Positions 16,433-25,412 of a stretch of 64,000 nt of DNA are shown here, one piece after another (position 1 is the first letter of the stretch; each line of letters begins with the position of its first letter). The translations under genes and the position numbers were made by a program. Under the pieces are notes generated by a model. That model saw nothing but the letters and a program-made list of their open reading frames with translations, searched no databases and was not told the origin of the DNA. This DNA is from Alistipes sp. (GTDB lineage Bacteria > Bacteroidota > Bacteroidia > Bacteroidales > Rikenellaceae), in contig JAFZHB010000004.1 in assembly GCA_017555105.1 (NCBI GenBank), positions 1-64,000 of the forward strand. Reading direction: 5' to 3'.

Positions 16433-17467
16433 TTATTTCAGCAATTCGGGAATGAAGGTCGAGGCGATCAGCACCAGGATGCCCGCTACGAGCACCGCGA
16501 TCGTCTTCTTCGAGCAGCCCTTCCACTCCTTGAGCAGGATGCCCCACACATTCGAGAAGGTCACATTGAGTGCCATCAGGATGCAGAAGGCGAAGGTCGT
16601 CAGTGCAGGCGACTCGGTCAGGAAGCCCTTGCCCAGGCTCAGACCGAAGAACTGCGAGTACCACAGACCACCGGCCAGGGCGCAGAAGAGGATGTTGTTT
16701 ACCCACAACGAACGCTTGCCGTAGTCGCTCCAGCTCTTATTCTTGGCGTTCTGCCAAAGGCAGTAGACCGCATTCGTGCAGAAACCACCCAGCGTCACGA
16801 ACATCGTGCCGGGAAGCGATTTGAACATATCACCCGTCTCGGCGAAGTGGAGCGAACCACCAAACTCCAAACCCATGTTGAAGCAGGCGCTCATGAAACC
16901 GGCCAGGAGGGCGATAGCCAGACCCTTCGGGAAGTTGAAGTCCTTCACAGCCTTCTGCTTCTCCTCCTCCGAGAGCGATGCGGCCTTCATGCCACCCGCT
17001 ACGCCGATGATGGCGATGCCCAGGAGCGTTACAGCCACACCAATGAGCACGGCGGCCGTAAGCTTCTCCAGATGCCCCGCCTCGGGATAGAACAGGTGAA
17101 GCATCACGGGCCCCATGATCGTACCCAGACCGGCACAGGTGCCGAGCGAGATCGACTGACCGAGTGCGACGCCCAGGTAGCGCATCGAGAGACCGAAGGT
17201 CAGACCTCCGACACCCCACAGCACGCCAAAAAGGATCGTCATCCAGATCTTGAAGGCGTTATCCGCCGTGATCAACTCGCCCAGCGAGTGGCCTGCCGGC
17301 ACAGCCAGCAGGGCACCCAGCACGGGGAATACGAGCCACGCAAAGACTCCTTGCGTCAGCCAGAAGCTCTCCCACGACCACTCGCGTACCTTCTTAATGG
17401 GTACATACGAGCTCGACTGGCAGAAGCTGCCGACTGCGATGATCAATAAACCGATCAATACTTCCAT
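16433..17467 (-). CDS. rhaT: L-rhamnose/proton symporter
   Basis: RhaT imports L-rhamnose with protons across the inner membrane. The 344-residue protein shows about ten hydrophobic segments, and the N-terminal SSYVPIKKVREWSWESFWL and SLGTCAGLGTIMGP match the RhaT family. It lies between fucO (11 bp upstream) and rhaD. Uptake by a dedicated symporter and not by a SusCD pair implies that this operon handles the free monosaccharide. Confidence 0.93.
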   Translation of the reverse strand: MEVLIGLLIIAVGSFCQSSSYVPIKKVREWSWESFWLTQGVFAWLVFPVLGALLAVPAGHSLGELITADNAFKIWMTILFGVLWGVGGLTFGLSMRYLGVALGQSISLGTCAGLGTIMGPVMLHLFYPEAGHLEKLTAAVLIGVAVTLLGIAIIGVAGGMKAASLSEEEKQKAVKDFNFPKGLAIALLAGFMSACFNMGLEFGGSLHFAETGDMFKSLPGTMFVTLGGFCTNAVYCLWQNAKNKSWSDYGKRSLWVNNILFCALAGGLWYSQFFGLSLGKGFLTESPALTTFAFCILMALNVTFSNVWGILLKEWKGCSKKTIAVLVAGILVLIASTFIPELLK

Positions 17468-17478
17468 CGGTCGCGGTT

Positions 17479-18633
17479 TTAGTAGGCGATGTTGTAGATG
17501 GCCTCAATCTCCTCTACCGAGGTCGGACGCGGGTTACCACCCGTGCAGACATCGTTGAAGGCGGCTACGGCCAGATCGTGCAGATCCTCCTTCTTTACGC
17601 CGATCTCCGACAGACGCTGCGGGATGTTGATGCTGATCGAGAGAGCCTTCACGGCGTCGATAGCAGCCTTTACACCCTCGTCAACCGACATGCCCTCCGT
17701 GTTTACACCCATAGCCTTGGCGATGCCGAGGTACTTCGGGCGAGCCGGCGAGTCGGCGTTGTACTCCATTACATAGGGCAGGAGCAACGCGTTGGCTACA
17801 CCGTGCGGCGTGTCGTAGAAGGCGCCCAGCGGGTGAGCCATCGAGTGTACGATACCCAGACCTACATTCGAGAAGCCCATACCGGCAATGTACTGCGCCT
17901 CGGCCATACCCTCGCGGGCAACTACATCCTGACCATTCTGCACAGCGTTGTAGAGGTGCTCGTGGATCAACTCGATGGCCTTCGCCTCGAACATATCGCT
18001 CATGGTCCAAGCACCCGGCGTGATGTAGCTCTCGATGGCGTGCGTCAGGGCGTCCATACCCGTAGCAGCGGTCAGACCCTTCGGCATCGACATCATCAGC
18101 TCGCAGTCGATCACCGCGCACATCGGAATGTCGTTCGGGTCAACGCATACCATCTTCTTCTTGTTCTCCTCGTCGGTGATCACATAGTTGATCGTCACCT
18201 CGGCAGCCGTACCGGCCGTCGTCGGGAGTGCGAAGGTGGGAACGGCGCGGTTCTTCGTGGGGGCTACACCCTCCAGCGAGCGCACATCCTTATACTCGGG
18301 GTTCGTGTGGATGATACCCACAGCCTTAGCCGTGTCGATCGACGAACCACCACCCAGGGCTACGATGCAGTCGGCACCCGAAGCCTGGAAGGCTGCCAGT
18401 GCGTCGAGCACATTCTTGATCGTCGGGTTGGGCTTGATGTCCGAGAAGATCTCGTAGGGAATCTCAGCGCCCTTGAACACCTCTTCCACCTTGGCTGCTA
18501 CGCCAAACTTAACGAGGTCGTTATCCGTGATCAGCATCACCTTCTTATAGCCGCGCTTCTTGATCTCGTCGGCAATCACCGAGCGGCAACCTGCTCCGAA
18601 GTAGGAGGTCTCATTCAATACAATACGATGCAT
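17479..18633 (-). CDS. fucO: Lactaldehyde reductase (iron-containing alcohol dehydrogenase)
   Basis: FucO reduces L-lactaldehyde, the RhaD product, to L-1,2-propanediol with NADH under anaerobic conditions. The 384-residue group III alcohol dehydrogenase has GGGSSIDTAKAVG near residue 96 for NAD and metal ligands in MDALTHAIESY and HSMAHPLGAFYDTPHG. The position between rhaA and rhaT supports the lactaldehyde role over other Fe-ADH substrates. No propanediol dehydratase is seen nearby, so propanediol is probably excreted. Confidence 0.9.
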   Translation of the reverse strand: MHRIVLNETSYFGAGCRSVIADEIKKRGYKKVMLITDNDLVKFGVAAKVEEVFKGAEIPYEIFSDIKPNPTIKNVLDALAAFQASGADCIVALGGGSSIDTAKAVGIIHTNPEYKDVRSLEGVAPTKNRAVPTFALPTTAGTAAEVTINYVITDEENKKKMVCVDPNDIPMCAVIDCELMMSMPKGLTAATGMDALTHAIESYITPGAWTMSDMFEAKAIELIHEHLYNAVQNGQDVVAREGMAEAQYIAGMGFSNVGLGIVHSMAHPLGAFYDTPHGVANALLLPYVMEYNADSPARPKYLGIAKAMGVNTEGMSVDEGVKAAIDAVKALSISINIPQRLSEIGVKKEDLHDLAVAAFNDVCTGGNPRPTSVEEIEAIYNIAY

Positions 18634-18689
18634 AGTGTTGTTCGTTTGTTAAGTTTTAAGGATCTTGTTTTCTTTGGTTTTCGTGTGGT

Positions 18690-19943
18690 TTAGCGCTTCG
18701 AGGTTACTTCCTGCTCGTACTTCTGTACATCGAGGATGAACTCCTCGCCTACCGGTACATCGTTCTTCAAGCAGAACATATCCCATACAGCCGTCCAGGG
18801 CAGCGACTTGCACTCCTCCAAGAGAGCCAAACGCTCGAAGCCCTTGCCCGAAAGCTCGTACTCACGCAGCGTCGAGATCGGCTCCAAGAGGGCCTGCAGC
18901 ATACACTTCTGCGTAGCGCGCGAACCGATCACATAAGCACCGATGCGGTTGATCGAGGCGTCGAAGTAGTCCAGACCGATGTGTACCTTGTCCAGGGCGT
19001 TGCAACGCGTGATCTCCTTGCAGAGCTCGAGCGTCTCGTCGTTGATGATCGTCACATGGTCCGAGTCCCAGCGTACGGGGCGCGATACATGGAGCATCAC
19101 CTCCGGCGTGTAGAGCAAGAGCGACGAGATCTTGTCGGCGATGCTCTCTGTCGGGTGGAAGTGACCCGTGTCGAGCGTCACGATCTTGCCGCGCGATGCG
19201 CCATAACCGATGTAGAAGTCGTTCGAACCTACCGTATAGCTCTCCAGACCGATACCGAATACCTTCGACTCGATGCAGTCCTTCATATTCTTGTACTCCG
19301 TAGCGAAGATCTGGTCGAGCGAGTCCTTCAGCAACTCACGATAGAGCATACGGTTTACGGTCAGGTCCTTCGAACCGTCGTGTACCCATACATTCATAAT
19401 ACAGGGGTCGCCCTGTGCCTTACCCATCTCCTCGGCCACGGCGCGGCAGCGCTTCGTGTGCTCGATCCAGAAGTTGCGGATCTCGGGATTGGGGTTCGAG
19501 AGTGAGAGGTCACCCGACTTCGGGTGCGAGAACGACGACGAGTTGAAGTCGAGCTTCATGTCGTTGGCCTTGGCCCACTCGATCCAGCTCTGGAAGTGGC
19601 AGGGCTCTACCTGGTCACGATCTACAAACTTATCACCGAAGTCACCGTAGATCTCGTGGAGGTTCAGACGGTGCTTACCGGGGATGAGCGAAGCGGCCTT
19701 CAGCACATCCTGACGCAGCTCGTCGATGTTGCGGGCACGACCCGGGTAGTTACCCGTAGCCTGGATACCGCCCGAGAGGGCACCGGCCTTCGGCTCGAAG
19801 CCTACTACATCGTCCGCCTGCCAGCAGTGCAGCGAGAGCTGTACCTTCTGCAGGGTGTCGAGCACGGCGTCCGTGTCCACGCCGATGGCGGCATAACGCT
19901 CCTTGGCGATCTCATACGCCTTCTGAATCAATTCTGTCTTCAT
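18690..19943 (-). CDS. rhaA: L-rhamnose isomerase
   Basis: RhaA converts L-rhamnose to L-rhamnulose with Mn or Zn. The 417-residue TIM-barrel protein matches the family in length. It shows HCWQADDVVGFE near residue 38 and the metal-site region with TLDTGHFHPTES and HVSRPVRWDSDHV. It is the second gene of the operon, 37 bp after rhaB. Confidence 0.95.
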   Translation of the reverse strand: MKTELIQKAYEIAKERYAAIGVDTDAVLDTLQKVQLSLHCWQADDVVGFEPKAGALSGGIQATGNYPGRARNIDELRQDVLKAASLIPGKHRLNLHEIYGDFGDKFVDRDQVEPCHFQSWIEWAKANDMKLDFNSSSFSHPKSGDLSLSNPNPEIRNFWIEHTKRCRAVAEEMGKAQGDPCIMNVWVHDGSKDLTVNRMLYRELLKDSLDQIFATEYKNMKDCIESKVFGIGLESYTVGSNDFYIGYGASRGKIVTLDTGHFHPTESIADKISSLLLYTPEVMLHVSRPVRWDSDHVTIINDETLELCKEITRCNALDKVHIGLDYFDASINRIGAYVIGSRATQKCMLQALLEPISTLREYELSGKGFERLALLEECKSLPWTAVWDMFCLKNDVPVGEEFILDVQKYEQEVTSKR

Positions 19944-19980
19944 AGTTGTTTTAGTTTATTTTGGTTGTTAGATTTTTTGC

Positions 19981-21405
19981 TTATTTCTCGGGATTGTAGC
20001 GTTTCGTTTCAATCGAGCGGGCGATGTAGGTGCGCATCTCTTGCAACGAACCTACCAACCCTGCGGCACGCGCCTGCACCATCACATTACCCAGTGCCGT
20101 AGCCTCCGACGGACCGGCAACCACCGGAATACCACACGCCGTGGCGGTCATCTGGTTCAGCAGGTCGTTCTGTGCACCGCCACCAATGACATGGAGCGTG
20201 CGGATCTCGAACGGAGCTACACCGCGCAGCTTCTCGAGTACCTCGGCATACTTCGCTGCCAGCGAGTCGAAGATCAGGCGGATCATCGTGGCATCATCCG
20301 TCGGTACGGCCTTGCCCTGTGCCTCGCAGTAGCGACGGATCGCCTCCGGCATGTTGGTCGGGGCGGCAAACTCGGCAGCATCGGGATCGAGCAGGTCAAC
20401 CGACGGTGAGGTCGTCTTGACCATCTGCATAATCTCGGGATAGGAGTAGTCCTTGCCCTCCTTCTTCCACGCGACGCGGCACTGCTCCAAGAGCCACATA
20501 CCCGTAATGTTTTTCAGGAAGCGGGTCGTACCATCTACACCACCCTCGTTCGTGAAGTTCATCGTAAACGACTCCTCGGTGATCTCGGGCTCCTGGAGCT
20601 CGACACCCATCAGCGACCAGGTACCCGACGAGAGGTAGGCAAAGCCCTCATCCGTGGCGGGCACGGCAGCTACGGCCGAACCCGTGTCGTGGCCGGCTAC
20701 GGCGATGACGGGGATCTCGTCCAGACCCGTCTGGCGAGCCAGCTCGGCGGTGAGCGTGCCGACCTGCGTGCCGGGCATCACCACCTCGGGGAAGAGCTTC
20801 TTGTCCACACCGGCCGTGGCGAGCAGTTTCTCGTCCACCTGCTTCGTGCGGGGGTTCATAAACTGCGAGGTCGAGAGGATCGTATACTCGCACACCTTCT
20901 TGCCCGTCAAGAGATATGAGAGGGCGTCGGGCATGAAGAGGATCGTCTCGGCGTGCTTCAGGGCCGAAGCTCCCTCCTTATGCTGGGCGTAGAGCTGGAA
21001 GAGCGAGTTGAAGTTCATGATCTGGATACCCGTGCGCTCATAGACCTCCTTGCGGGGGCAGAGCTCGAAGAAGGCCTCGGGAGCACCATTCGTGTAGGGG
21101 TCGCGGTAGGCGCGCGGCAGGCCGCAGAGCGTGCCATCCTCGGCTACGGCTACGAAGTCCACACCCCAGGTGTCGATACCGATCGAGTGGATCGGGAGCT
21201 TGCGCTTGCCGGCCTCCGTAAGACCCAGCAGGATCTCCTCGTAGAGGGCGTAGATGTTCCAGAAATACTTGCCTCCAACCTCGATCAGACGGTTCGGAAA
21301 GCGGTGCATCACCTCCAGATCGATCTTCTCGTCGGAGAGCGTGGCCAGAATCACACGACCGCTGGTTGCACCCAGATCGATCGCCAAAAAGTGTTGCGGT
21401 TTCAT
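19981..21405 (-). CDS. rhaB: Rhamnulokinase
   Basis: RhaB phosphorylates L-rhamnulose at C1. The 474-residue FGGY kinase has the N-terminal phosphate loop LAIDLGATSGRV, SIGIDTWGVDF near residue 76 with the catalytic Asp, and the adenosine-binding HVIGGGAQNDLLNQM near residue 410. It is the first gene of the operon, downstream of an activator-type promoter. Confidence 0.95.
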   Translation of the reverse strand: MKPQHFLAIDLGATSGRVILATLSDEKIDLEVMHRFPNRLIEVGGKYFWNIYALYEEILLGLTEAGKRKLPIHSIGIDTWGVDFVAVAEDGTLCGLPRAYRDPYTNGAPEAFFELCPRKEVYERTGIQIMNFNSLFQLYAQHKEGASALKHAETILFMPDALSYLLTGKKVCEYTILSTSQFMNPRTKQVDEKLLATAGVDKKLFPEVVMPGTQVGTLTAELARQTGLDEIPVIAVAGHDTGSAVAAVPATDEGFAYLSSGTWSLMGVELQEPEITEESFTMNFTNEGGVDGTTRFLKNITGMWLLEQCRVAWKKEGKDYSYPEIMQMVKTTSPSVDLLDPDAAEFAAPTNMPEAIRRYCEAQGKAVPTDDATMIRLIFDSLAAKYAEVLEKLRGVAPFEIRTLHVIGGGAQNDLLNQMTATACGIPVVAGPSEATALGNVMVQARAAGLVGSLQEMRTYIARSIETKRYNPEK

Positions 21406-21492
21406 ACGCGTTTTCAGGTTCTGTTATCGGTTTTCGTTGATGGTTATTTTCGTTGCTTGCAAAGGGGGTTCGTGAGTCCACACTTTGCCTAA

Positions 21493-21500
21493 CAAAATTA
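21493..21500 (-). promoter_or_regulatory. rha operon promoter -7 element
   Basis: TAATTTTG on the minus strand lies 88 bp before rhaB. The -33 position reads GCTG instead of TTTG, and an inverted repeat covers it. This fits a promoter that needs an activator. Confidence 0.55.
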
Positions 21501-21511
21501 TAAAAAAAGCG

Positions 21512-21543
21512 CTGTTTTCAGCTTGTTGATTTTGCTAAAACAG
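21512..21543. promoter_or_regulatory. Inverted repeat, likely operator for the rhamnose regulator
   Basis: CTGTTTTCAGC (21512-21522) and GCTAAAACAG (21534-21543) are inverted copies apart from one extra base. They sit just upstream of the rha -7 element, where an AraC-type activator would contact RNA polymerase. Binding by the adjacent regulator is inference. Confidence 0.55.
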
Positions 21544-21626
21544 TTTTGAATAATGCCAAAAAGAGCGTCGTTAAATGGGCTTGGAGGTCACGGAGAGGCG
21601 TTTTCTGTCAAAAATAGCAATTCAGG

Positions 21627-21658
21627 TTTGGAAGAGTGGGGAATTATTACTAATTTTG
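21627..21658 (+). promoter_or_regulatory. Promoter of the AraC-type regulator gene
   Basis: TTTG (21627-21630) and TAATTTTG (21651-21658) have a 20-bp spacer. This places the start of transcription near 21665 and rules out the far-upstream in-frame start at 21553. Confidence 0.75.
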
Positions 21659-21690
21659 CTAACGAAAACGAAATTGACGGTATTCGCGAA

Positions 21691-22590
21691 ATGAACACAA
21701 AAGGAAACTATTTGAAATACCCCGCCTACACGGCGCAGGATGAGCGTTGGGGTCTTGTTTGCACGACGGTTGGCTATCAGCAGGTCGATCCCCATGCTCC
21801 CTATCCGGTGGCGGACCACCCGACCGATTACAACTTTACGAACAATGGCCGTGTGCTCGATGAGTACCAGCTGGTCTATATCACCGAGGGCGAGGGAGTC
21901 TTCCAGTCCGAGTCGTGCCCCGAGCAGCAGATCGAGGCGGGTACGATCCTGATGATCTTCCCCGGTGAGCGCCACCTCTACTACCCCAATCCCGAGACGG
22001 GCTGGAGCGAGATGTGGATCGGTTTCCGTGGCGACCAGATGAAGCGCATGGCTGAGGAGTTCTTCGATCGGAAAGAGCCGCTCCTCAAGGTGGGTGTTCG
22101 CGAGTCGATTGTCGAGCTCTATAACAAGGTGATAGAGTTCTCGAAGGAGGATATGCGCGGTGCACAGCAGGTGGTTTCGGGTGCGATTACCTACCTCTTG
22201 GGGCGCATCTACTACGAGCAGGTGAACTACCCCTTCCGTGGCAACAAGAACTCCGACAAGATCAACCAGGCACAGATGATGCTGCGCGAACACATCAGCT
22301 CGCGCCTCTCGCCGGCCGACATTGCCGTGGAGCTCAACATGAGCTACTCGCTCCTGCGCAGCCTCTTCAAGAGCTTCACGGGAGTCTCGATGTCGACCTA
22401 TCAGCAGCAGCTCAAGCTCAACCTGGCGAAGGAGCTGCTGACCACCTCGTCGAAGAATATTTCGGAGATCGCCTACGAGACGGGCTTCGAGTCGGTGAGC
22501 CGCTTCTGCTGCTTCTTCAAACAGCACATGAACATCACGGCGACCGACTTTCGCCTCAAAAACGGGGTGTTGCACAAAAAGAGTCGTTAG
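21691..22590 (+). CDS. AraC-family regulator of the rhamnose operon
   Basis: This 299-residue protein has an N-terminal cupin-like sensor domain (GEGVFQSESCPEQQIEAG, FPGERHLYYPNPETGW) and a C-terminal AraC double helix-turn-helix (ISSRLSPADIAVELNMSYS, then ISEIAYETGFESVSRFCCFF). It is divergent from rhaB, so it most likely senses rhamnose and activates rhaB-rhaA-fucO-rhaT-rhaD, like RhaR/RhaS. That role comes from context, not from sequence alone. The start ATG 21691 is about 25 nt after the predicted transcription start. Confidence 0.88.
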   Translation: MNTKGNYLKYPAYTAQDERWGLVCTTVGYQQVDPHAPYPVADHPTDYNFTNNGRVLDEYQLVYITEGEGVFQSESCPEQQIEAGTILMIFPGERHLYYPNPETGWSEMWIGFRGDQMKRMAEEFFDRKEPLLKVGVRESIVELYNKVIEFSKEDMRGAQQVVSGAITYLLGRIYYEQVNYPFRGNKNSDKINQAQMMLREHISSRLSPADIAVELNMSYSLLRSLFKSFTGVSMSTYQQQLKLNLAKELLTTSSKNISEIAYETGFESVSRFCCFFKQHMNITATDFRLKNGVLHKKSR

Positions 22591-22613
22591 GGGCGCGAAT
22601 TGCACTTTTTGCC

Positions 22614-22650
22614 AAAAACGGGGAGGATCGAAAGGTCCTTCCCGTTTTCT
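22614..22650 (+). terminator. Terminator after the rhamnose regulator gene
   Basis: AAAACGGGGAGGA (22615-22627) pairs with TCCTTCCCGTTTT (22636-22648), with one bulged or wobble pair, around a GAAA-containing loop, followed by further T-rich sequence. Confidence 0.8.
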
Positions 22651-22775
22651 GTTTTTGCCAAACAGCCTCTCGTGCGAGGGCGCAGCGCGGGGATGTGGGG
22701 CGCGTGCGCTCTTCCGCAGGAATCTGCCATTCGTCGCCTAAAATTGACCATTCGGCGAAAATCGTGGGCAAAAGC

Positions 22776-22806
22776 GTTGTGTGGAACGGGAAATTTTGTA
22801 TATTTG
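22776..22806 (+). promoter_or_regulatory. malQ promoter
   Basis: GTTG (22776-22779) and TATATTTG (22799-22806) are spaced 19 bp apart. The leader to the ATG at 22839 would be about 25 nt. Confidence 0.7.
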
Positions 22807-22838
22807 TTAGTAGAGAAACCAATAAAAACAACTACTAT

Positions 22839-25298
22839 ATGACGATTCAATTCCGTATCACCTACCGCACCGCCTTTGGAGAGAACCTCTTCCTGGTGGT
22901 CGAGGGTGCTCGAAGCAACGCCCATCCGATGCACTACATCGGGGAGGATCGCTGGAGCTGTTCGATCAAATCGACGGCCGCACAGCTGACCTACCACTAT
23001 GAGGTGCGTTGTGGCGAGGAGACGCTCCGCCGCGAGTATGGAGCATCCCACAGCTTGACGATCGATGCAAAGAGCAAGTCGCTGCGCATCTTCGATGCCT
23101 GGCACTCGCTGCCGCACGACCGTTCGTTCCGTTCGACGATGTTCACCGAGGGCGTCTTTGCCCGTGCGCGTGCCAAGAAGGTGCTCACGGCAGCAGCCGA
23201 CGAGGTGCTGATCCGTGCCGAGATCCCCATGGTACGCTCCACGCAGCGCGTGGTGCTGGTGGGCGATCAGAAGGTGCTCGGTGGGTGGAATCCCGCCGAG
23301 GGTGTGGCGATGAACGATGCCGAGTTCCCGCTCTGGGCCGCTTCGATCAAGGCCTCGCGCCTCAAGGGTGCTTTCTCCTTTAAGTTTGTCATCGTAGATG
23401 CTGCCTCGGGTGAGGCGGTGGCCTGGGAGCAGGGCGAGAACCACTACTTCGGCGAGGCGCTCGAGGCGGGTGGCTCGGTGGTGGTCGACTCGCTGCGTCC
23501 GCAGTTTGCGCAGGCCGCTTGGCGCGGTGCCGGTGTGGCCATTCCGGTCTTTGCCCTCCGCTCGGAGGAGAGCTTCGGTGTGGGTGAGTTCCACGACCTG
23601 AAAAAGATGGTCGATTGGGCTGCTTTGACCGGTCAGTCGATCATCCAGATCCTTCCGGTGAACGACACCACGATGACGGGCACCTGGCAGGACTCCTACC
23701 CCTACAACGCCAACTCGACCTTTGCCCTCCACCCGCAGTACCTCCACCTGCCCGATGTCGGCACGCTGAAGGATAAGGAGCAGGCGGCGCGTTTCGAGCA
23801 GTTGGGGCGTGAGCTCAACACGCTCGCCGAGATCGACTACGAACTGGTGAACAACACCAAGAACGAGTACCTCCGCGCGATCTACGCCCAGGAGGGTAAG
23901 AAAACCCTCGCCTCGAAGGCCTTCAAGGAGTTTATGTCGAAGAACGAGCACTGGCTGCGTCCCTACGCGATCTTCTGCGCCCTGCGCGACCAGCATCACA
24001 CGCCCGACTTCACGCAGTGGGGCAAGATGGCCAAGTACACCACGGCGAAGGCCGCCAAGTATGAGTCGGAGCACGCCGAGGCGGTGGCCTACCACCACTT
24101 TGTGCAGTACCACCTCGACCGTCAGCTGCGTGCCGTACGCGACTATGCACACGCCCACGGCGTGGTACTGAAGGGTGACATCCCGATCGGTATCAGTCGC
24201 ACGAGCGTCGATGCCTGGGTCTATCCCGAGCTCTTCAACATGGATTCGTCGGCGGGTGCGCCGCCCGATGACTTCTCGGTAATGGGTCAGAACTGGGGCT
24301 TCCCGACCTACAACTGGGCGAAGATGGCTGAGGATGGCTACGCCTGGTGGAAGGCTCGCTTCGTGAAGATGGCCGAGTACTTCGACGCCTACCGCATCGA
24401 CCACATCCTGGGCTTCTTCCGCATCTGGGAGATTCCGCTCACGGCCGTGAACGCCCTCCTGGGTCGCTTCAACCCGGCACTCCCCTTCTCGGTGGAGGAG
24501 ATCGAGCAGTATGGCTTCTGGTTCAACAAGGATTGGCACACGGCGCCCATCGAGGCGACGGACAATGTGCTCTTCGTGGAGGATAAGCTCCAGAAGGGCC
24601 ACTACCACCCCCGCATCTCGGCCCACTCGACCGAGTGCTACCGCAACCTGATGGAGGATCAGAAGGAGGCCTACAACCGCCTCTACAACGACTTCTTCTA
24701 CTACCGCCACAACGACTTCTGGTACCACGAGGCGATGCGCAAGCTCCCCGTGCTGATCGAGGCTACGGGTATGCTGGTGTGTGGTGAGGACCTCGGTATG
24801 ATCCCCCACTGCGTGCCCGCGGTGATGAGCGGTGAGCAGATCCTCTCGCTCGAGATCCAGCGTATGCCGAAGGATCCGAAGGTGGAGTTTGCCGCTACGG
24901 AGATCTACCCCTACCTCTCGGTTTGCACCACCTCGACCCACGATATGAACCCCGTGCGTGCTTGGTGGGAGGAGGATCGTGCCGTCTCGCAGCGCTTCTA
25001 CAACCATGTGTTGGGCGCGTGGGGCGAGGCACCCTACTACTGCGAGCCGTGGATCTGTGAGCTGGTGGTGGCCAAGCACCTCGAGTCGCCCGCCATGCTG
25101 ACCATTTTGCCGTGGCAGGATTGGGTGGCGATGGACGGTGAGTTGCGTCGCGAGAACCCCAACGAGGAGCGCATCAATGTGCCGGCGAACTCACGCCACT
25201 ACTGGCGCTATCGTATGCACATCACGCTCGAAGAGCTGCTCAAAGCCGAGAAGCTCAATCTGATGATCCGTAAGAAGATCAAGGAGAGCGGAAGATAG
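22839..25298 (+). CDS. malQ: 4-alpha-glucanotransferase, DPE2-like with starch-binding domains
   Basis: This GH77 enzyme transfers alpha-1,4-glucan segments and handles maltose and maltodextrins in the cytoplasm. Of 819 residues, roughly the first 240 hold two CBM20-like domains (FRITYRTAFGENLFLVV; then RAEIPMVRSTQRVVLVGDQ with LGGWNP). The GH77 barrel follows, with YRIDHILGFFRIWE, VCGEDLGMIP and TSTHDMNPVRAWW. No signal peptide is seen. The layout is that of plant DPE2 and its Bacteroidetes relatives, unlike the roughly 500-residue MalQ without such domains. The start at 22839 fits the promoter. The stop codon overlaps the start of a 10-bp-period array. No other maltose genes adjoin it. Confidence 0.94.
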   Translation: MTIQFRITYRTAFGENLFLVVEGARSNAHPMHYIGEDRWSCSIKSTAAQLTYHYEVRCGEETLRREYGASHSLTIDAKSKSLRIFDAWHSLPHDRSFRSTMFTEGVFARARAKKVLTAAADEVLIRAEIPMVRSTQRVVLVGDQKVLGGWNPAEGVAMNDAEFPLWAASIKASRLKGAFSFKFVIVDAASGEAVAWEQGENHYFGEALEAGGSVVVDSLRPQFAQAAWRGAGVAIPVFALRSEESFGVGEFHDLKKMVDWAALTGQSIIQILPVNDTTMTGTWQDSYPYNANSTFALHPQYLHLPDVGTLKDKEQAARFEQLGRELNTLAEIDYELVNNTKNEYLRAIYAQEGKKTLASKAFKEFMSKNEHWLRPYAIFCALRDQHHTPDFTQWGKMAKYTTAKAAKYESEHAEAVAYHHFVQYHLDRQLRAVRDYAHAHGVVLKGDIPIGISRTSVDAWVYPELFNMDSSAGAPPDDFSVMGQNWGFPTYNWAKMAEDGYAWWKARFVKMAEYFDAYRIDHILGFFRIWEIPLTAVNALLGRFNPALPFSVEEIEQYGFWFNKDWHTAPIEATDNVLFVEDKLQKGHYHPRISAHSTECYRNLMEDQKEAYNRLYNDFFYYRHNDFWYHEAMRKLPVLIEATGMLVCGEDLGMIPHCVPAVMSGEQILSLEIQRMPKDPKVEFAATEIYPYLSVCTTSTHDMNPVRAWWEEDRAVSQRFYNHVLGAWGEAPYYCEPWICELVVAKHLESPAMLTILPWQDWVAMDGELRRENPNEERINVPANSRHYWRYRMHITLEELLKAEKLNLMIRKKIKESGR

Positions 25299-25370
25299 GT
25301 TGTAATAGGTTTAATGAGGTTTCTTAAGTCTACCTAGAAAAACCTAAATAAACCCAGAAAAACCCAGAAG
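25297..25370. repeat. 10-bp period palindromic array, family A copy 2
   Basis: Seven 10-bp units keep strict phase: the left ones end in AGGTT or AGGTTT, the right ones are their inverse (GAAAAACCTA, AATAAACCCA, GAAAAACCCA), with the centre at CTTAAG. The malQ stop codon overlaps the first unit. A separate bidirectional terminator follows, so the array itself need not be the terminator. Confidence 0.85.
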
Positions 25371-25373
25371 ACG

Positions 25374-25412
25374 AAAAAAAGAGCCTGACGATTAGTCAGG
25401 CTCTTTTTTTTT
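25374..25412. terminator. Bidirectional terminator, malQ / MFS gene
   Basis: GAGCCTGAC (25381-25389) and GTCAGGCTC (25395-25403) form a perfect 9-bp stem with GATTA loop, flanked by seven A on the left and nine T on the right. The MFS stop codon overlaps its right edge. Confidence 0.92.

Noticed and set aside
21553-21690. Longer start for the AraC-type regulator
   Set aside because: The extension crosses a full promoter at 21627-21658 and has no resemblance to AraC-family N-termini.
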